DNA from: Variovorax saccharolyticus
GTDB taxonomy: Bacteria; Pseudomonadota; Gammaproteobacteria; Burkholderiales; Burkholderiaceae_C
Reading direction: 5' to 3'
Length of the DNA: 64,000 nt
Assembly: GCF_030316765.1 (NCBI RefSeq)
Contig: NZ_JASZYT010000001.1
Coordinates: 806,001 to 870,000, forward strand
In this document: one piece after another, positions 60,698 through 64,000 of the stretch
Position numbering within the stretch: the first letter of the stretch is position 1
How the letters are laid out: each line of letters opens with the position of its first letter
Position numbers and translations under genes: made by a program
The notes under the pieces: model-generated
Database searches by the model: none
Told to the model about the DNA's origin: nothing
Seen by the model: the letters and a program-made list of their open reading frames with translations, nothing else

Positions 60698-61677
60698 AGA
60701 ACCTCGACTTCGACTGGAAGCCGCTCGCGCTGGTGCCGGTGCTGGCACTCATCGCGCTGCCGCTCACGGGCTCGGTCTCGACCTGGCTCACGCTGACGGT
60801 GGCCGGCCTCGCGATGGGCATGATCATCTTCATCATCGCCTCGGGGCTGACGCTGATTTTCGGCCTGATGGACGTGCTCAACTTCGGCCACGGCGTGTTC
60901 ATCGCGCTCGGCGCCTTCGTCGCCAGCAGCGTGCTCGGCCTGATGGGCGACTGGACCGGCTCGGGTGAGCTGTGGCGCAATCTCGTGGCCGTGTTCCCCG
61001 CGATGCTGGTCGCCATGCTGGTGGCTGGCGCGGTCGGCCTGGCCTTCGAGCGCTTCATCGTGCGGCCCGTGTACGGCCAGCACCTGAAGCAGATCCTGAT
61101 CACGATGGGCGGCATGATCATCGGCGAGGAGCTGATCAAGGTGATCTGGGGGCCGGCGCAGATCCCGCTGCCGCTGCCCGAAGCCCTGCGCGGCTCGCTG
61201 CTGGTGGGCGACGCGGCGATCAGCAAGTACCGCATCCTCGCGGTCGTGATCGGCGCCTTCGTCTTCGGCCTGCTGGCCTGGACCCTGGGCCGCACCAAGA
61301 TCGGCCTCCTGATCCGCGCCGGCGTGCAGGACCGCGAGATGGTCGAGTCGCTGGGCTACCGCATCGGCCGGCTGTTCGTCGGCGTCTTCGTGGTCGGCAG
61401 CGCGCTGGCCGGCCTGGGCGGCGTGATGTGGGGGCTGTTCCAGCAGAACCTGATCCCGCAGATGGGCGCGCAGGTCAACGTGCTGATCTTCATCGTGATC
61501 ATCATCGGCGGGCTCGGCTCGACCGCCGGCGCGCTGATCGGCGCCTTGCTGGTCGGCCTCATGACCAACTACATCGGCTTCATCGTGCCGACGCTGACGC
61601 AGTTCGCGAGCATCTTCCTGATGGTGGCGGTGCTGCTGTGGCGTCCGCAGGGCGTCTACCCCGTGGCCAATCGTTGA
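60694..61677 (+). CDS. livH: Branched-chain-type ABC transporter permease, LivH type
   Basis: A 327-residue permease with about eight helices. The family motifs GLTLIFGLMDVLNFGHGVFI near residue 50 and GYRIGRLFVGVFVVGSALAG, then IIIGGLGSTAGALIGALLVG in the second half, identify LivH. It forms the translocation path with LivM. ATGA overlaps join it to livF. Confidence 0.94.
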   Translation: MKNLDFDWKPLALVPVLALIALPLTGSVSTWLTLTVAGLAMGMIIFIIASGLTLIFGLMDVLNFGHGVFIALGAFVASSVLGLMGDWTGSGELWRNLVAVFPAMLVAMLVAGAVGLAFERFIVRPVYGQHLKQILITMGGMIIGEELIKVIWGPAQIPLPLPEALRGSLLVGDAAISKYRILAVVIGAFVFGLLAWTLGRTKIGLLIRAGVQDREMVESLGYRIGRLFVGVFVVGSALAGLGGVMWGLFQQNLIPQMGAQVNVLIFIVIIIGGLGSTAGALIGALLVGLMTNYIGFIVPTLTQFASIFLMVAVLLWRPQGVYPVANR

Positions 61678-61687
61678 AGAGAAACCC

Positions 61688-62752
61688 ATGCTGTCCCGAC
61701 TTCTTTCCAACGACCTGCCGCGCAGCCGCCTGCTGGCCTTGCTGCTCGCAGCCCTGGTGCTGGCGCTGGCCTTCGCACCCTTCCTGTTCCCGGGCGTCAA
61801 GGCGCTCAGCGTGGCGGCCAAGATCCTGGTCTTCATCGTGCTGGTCGCGAGCTTCGACCTGCTGCTGGGCTACACCGGCATCGTGAGCTTCGCGCACACG
61901 ATGTTCTTCGGCATCGGCGCCTACGGCATCGCGATCTCGGCCAGCCGCCTGGGCGCCAACTGGGGCGCGGTGGCGGTCGGCCTCGGCGCCGCGCTGGCGA
62001 TCTCGCTGGTGCTGTCGCTCGCGATCGGCCTGTTCTCGCTGCGCGTGCGGGCGATCTTCTTCGCCATGATCACGCTGGCCGTGGCCTCGGCCTTCCAGAC
62101 CCTGGCCTCGCAGCTGTCGGACTTCACGGGCGGCGAGGATGGCCTGACCTTCAAGCTGCCGGAGCTGATCTCGCCAAGCTTCGAGTTCGCGGAAGAACCC
62201 TTCCTCGGCGTCTCGCTCGATGGCCGGCTGCTGTGCTACTACCTGCTCTTCGTCGCCACGGTGCTGCTGGTGCTGGCGCTGCTTCGGATCGTGAATTCGC
62301 CCTTCGGCCGCGTGCTGCAGGCGATCCGCGAGAACGAGTTCCGCGCCGAGGCGATCGGCTACCGCGTGGTGGTCTATCGGACCACGGCCTCGGTGCTGTC
62401 GGCGCTGTTCGCGACGCTGGCCGGCGCGATGCTCGCCATCTGGCTGCGCTACAACGGACCCGACACCTCGCTCAGCTTCGAGATCATGGTCGACGTGCTG
62501 CTGATCGTGGTGATCGGCGGCATGGGCACGATCTATGGCGCGGTGGTCGGCGCGGTGCTGTTCGTGATCGCGCAGAGCTACCTGCAGGATCTGCTGCGCA
62601 TCGGCAGCGAGGCGGCGAGCGGCATTGGCTGGCTCGCGGCGCTGCTGTCGCCCGACCGCTGGCTGCTGTGGTTGGGCGTGCTGTTCGTTCTGTCCGTCTA
62701 CTACTTTCCCACAGGCATCGTCGGCCGCCTGCGCGCGAGGGCCATGAAATGA
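61688..62752 (+). CDS. livM: Branched-chain-type ABC transporter permease, LivM type
   Basis: A 354-residue permease. Its typical LivM segments are LLLGYTGIVSFAHTMFFGIG, RVRAIFFAMITLAVASAFQT, RENEFRAEAIGYRVVVYRTT and GGMGTIYGAVVGAVLF. It lies 10 nt behind livH and overlaps the alpha/beta hydrolase gene by 4 nt. The C-terminus is short and basic (GRLRARAMK). Confidence 0.94.
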   Translation: MLSRLLSNDLPRSRLLALLLAALVLALAFAPFLFPGVKALSVAAKILVFIVLVASFDLLLGYTGIVSFAHTMFFGIGAYGIAISASRLGANWGAVAVGLGAALAISLVLSLAIGLFSLRVRAIFFAMITLAVASAFQTLASQLSDFTGGEDGLTFKLPELISPSFEFAEEPFLGVSLDGRLLCYYLLFVATVLLVLALLRIVNSPFGRVLQAIRENEFRAEAIGYRVVVYRTTASVLSALFATLAGAMLAIWLRYNGPDTSLSFEIMVDVLLIVVIGGMGTIYGAVVGAVLFVIAQSYLQDLLRIGSEAASGIGWLAALLSPDRWLLWLGVLFVLSVYYFPTGIVGRLRARAMK

Positions 62753-63624
62753 ACGCTCCAAGCTCGAACTACCTTCAGATCGCCGGCCGCGAGGTCCACT
62801 GGCTCGACTGGGGCCCGCACGATGGCCCGGTGGTGGTGGCCTGGCACGGCCTCGCGCGCACCTGCCGCGACATGGACGAGCTGGCCCGGCACTTCGCCGA
62901 GCGCGGCTTCCGCGTGATCTGCCCCGACACTATCGGCCGTGGACTGAGCCAGTGGAGCCCGGCGCCGGACGAGGAGTACCAGCTGTCCTTCTACGGCCGG
63001 CTGGCGCTCGGACTGTTCGACGCGCTGAAGCTCAGGCGCGTCCACTGGATCGGCACCTCGATGGGCGGCGCGATCGGCATGGTCTGCGCGTCGGGCCTGC
63101 TCGAGCCGACGATGAAGCCGCGCATCGCGAGCCTGGTGCTCAACGACAACGCGCCGCAGATCGCGGCGGCAGCGGTCGAGCGCATCCGTTCCTATGCCGG
63201 CCAGCCGCCGGCCTTCGACACGGTGGTCGAGCTGGAGCAGTTCTTCCGCACGGTCTACAAGCCCTACGGCTGGCTCAGCGACGCGCAGTGGCGCCGCCTG
63301 ACCGAGAGCTCGACCCGGCGCCTGCCCGACGGCCGCGTGACGCCGCACTACGACCCGGCGATGGTGCGGCAGTTCGAAGCCCATCCGGACGACTATCTGG
63401 TGTGGCAGCACTACGACGCGATCGAGGCGCCGGTCTTGTGCCTGCGCGGCGTCGACTCCGACCTGGTGCTGCCCGAGACCCTGGCCGAGATGCGCAGCCG
63501 CGGCCCCGGTGCCGCCGGCCGCCTGCAGATCATCGAGGTGCCGGGCTGCGGCCACGCGCCGGCGCTCAACGTGCCCGGCCATCTGGAGCCCGTTGAGGCC
63601 TTCGTGCGCGCTGCCGGCACGTGA
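62749..63624 (+). CDS. Alpha/beta-fold hydrolase coupled to the importer operon
   Basis: A 291-residue cytoplasmic hydrolase without signal peptide. It shows the oxyanion region VVAWHGLARTCRDMDELARH, the nucleophile elbow HWIGTSMGGAIGM (serine), a probable acid in LRGVDSDLVLPETL, and the histidine in EVPGCGHAPALNVPGH. The fold resembles esterases, lactonases and meta-cleavage hydrolases; the exact reaction is not predictable. Its ATG overlaps the livM stop by 4 nt, so it is almost surely part of the importer transcript. It probably acts on the imported compound or an early product. Confidence 0.9.
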   Translation: MNAPSSNYLQIAGREVHWLDWGPHDGPVVVAWHGLARTCRDMDELARHFAERGFRVICPDTIGRGLSQWSPAPDEEYQLSFYGRLALGLFDALKLRRVHWIGTSMGGAIGMVCASGLLEPTMKPRIASLVLNDNAPQIAAAAVERIRSYAGQPPAFDTVVELEQFFRTVYKPYGWLSDAQWRRLTESSTRRLPDGRVTPHYDPAMVRQFEAHPDDYLVWQHYDAIEAPVLCLRGVDSDLVLPETLAEMRSRGPGAAGRLQIIEVPGCGHAPALNVPGHLEPVEAFVRAAGT

Positions 63625-63674
63625 AACGCGGCGGGCAGACAATGGGCCCGCTGATTCACTCGGAGACTTCATCC

Positions 63675-64000
63675 ATGGCGCTTTCGTTCTACGACATCTC
63701 GGTCCCGGTATTCGTCCGCGGACTTGGTCAACTCTCGCATGTGCTCGACAAGGGACTGGCCCATGCGCAGGCCGCGGGCATCGATCCGGCCGATCTTGTC
63801 ATCGCGCGCCTGGCGCCCGACATGTTCACGCTGGCCGGCCAGGTGCAGAGCGCCAGCGATGCATCCAAGCTCGGCACCGCCCGCATCGCCGGCATCACGG
63901 CGCCGAGCTTTCCCGACACCGAGACCACCTACGCCGAGCTGCAGGCACGGGTCGCGAAGACGATCGAATTCCTCAACGGCGTCGACCGTGCGGGCATCGA
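63675..64000 (+). CDS. DUF1993 family protein (partial at 3' end)
   Basis: The frame starts MALSFYDISVPVFVRGLGQL and continues HVLDKGLAHAQAAGIDP, LAPDMFTLAGQVQSASDASK and ARIAGITAPSFPDTETTYAE. This matches DUF1993 proteins, four-helix-bundle relatives of DinB. About 109 of the usual ~165 residues are visible before the window ends. GGAG lies 10 nt before the ATG. It follows the hydrolase by 50 nt without a clear terminator, so it may or may not share that transcript. Function unknown. Confidence 0.85.
   Translation, partial: MALSFYDISVPVFVRGLGQLSHVLDKGLAHAQAAGIDPADLVIARLAPDMFTLAGQVQSASDASKLGTARIAGITAPSFPDTETTYAELQARVAKTIEFLNGVDRAGI

Overview
The window is a G+C-rich, densely packed piece of a betaproteobacterial chromosome, most likely Burkholderiales, family Comamonadaceae (Variovorax-like). 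The grounds are the gene families and orders: a ZTP-type leader in front of glyA, a riboflavin synthesis gene of the RibBX type, tctDE divergent from tctCBA, the fimT-pilVWXY1E minor-pilin order, and GC-rich hairpin elements between genes. This placement is inference from gene content; no rRNA or other marker fixes the genus. I see no insertion sequence, prophage, CRISPR array or replication origin.

Region 1 (1-2200): the 3' end of dnaE and a PAP2 phosphatase on the plus strand, then a HicB antitoxin on the minus strand preceded by only the C-terminal stump of its HicA toxin. Region 2 (2341-15232) is one long minus-strand chain with many 1-14 nt overlaps. Read 5' to 3' it is fimT-pilV-pilW-pilX-pilY1-pilE (type IV pilus minor pilins and tip adhesin), ribD-ribE-ribBX-ribH (riboflavin), nusB, an aminotransferase, then ybgC-tolQ-tolR-tolA (cell envelope). 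tolB and pal, which usually follow tolA, are absent here. Region 3 (15373-18200): nrdR and glyA, the latter behind a ZTP riboswitch with a plausible promoter, and a lytic transglycosylase with a good sigma-70 promoter.

Region 4 (18201-34600): a long intergenic stretch, a large DUF748/OmpA-like envelope protein, a DUF349 protein, then mtfA-lpxH and two cyclophilins plus a TPR protein on the minus strand. Divergent from these are cysS, an AlkA-type glycosylase, accA, tilS, lysC and a tRNA-Ser(GCU) with a strong terminator. Region 5 (34708-38634): a cytochrome b561, two YceI-family proteins, an SRPBCC protein and a 55-residue membrane protein, facing a PPK2 kinase and an Hsp15-like S4 protein.

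Region 6 (38627-45249): the TctE/TctD two-component system divergent from the tripartite tricarboxylate transporter tctC-tctB-tctA, a small exported protein, and a Crp/Fnr regulator behind a hairpin that looks like an intrinsic terminator or an operator. Region 7 (45266-50142): a likely copper locus on the minus strand, with a DUF2946 protein, a TonB-dependent receptor, two tandem hairpin repeats, a YcnI-PCu(A)C fusion and a TRIC-family membrane protein. Region 8 (50173-55925): a tripartite RND efflux operon.

Region 9 (56188-64000): a sigma-54 enhancer-binding protein with a PAS-like sensor, followed by a long palindrome and a GG-N10-GC promoter in front of a Liv-type ABC importer (binding protein, two ATPases, two permeases). 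An alpha/beta hydrolase overlaps the last permease gene, and a DUF1993 gene runs off the end. The regulator, its probable upstream site, the promoter, the importer and the hydrolase look like one self-contained uptake and hydrolysis module of unknown substrate. This and the glyA riboswitch are the most interesting signals in the window.
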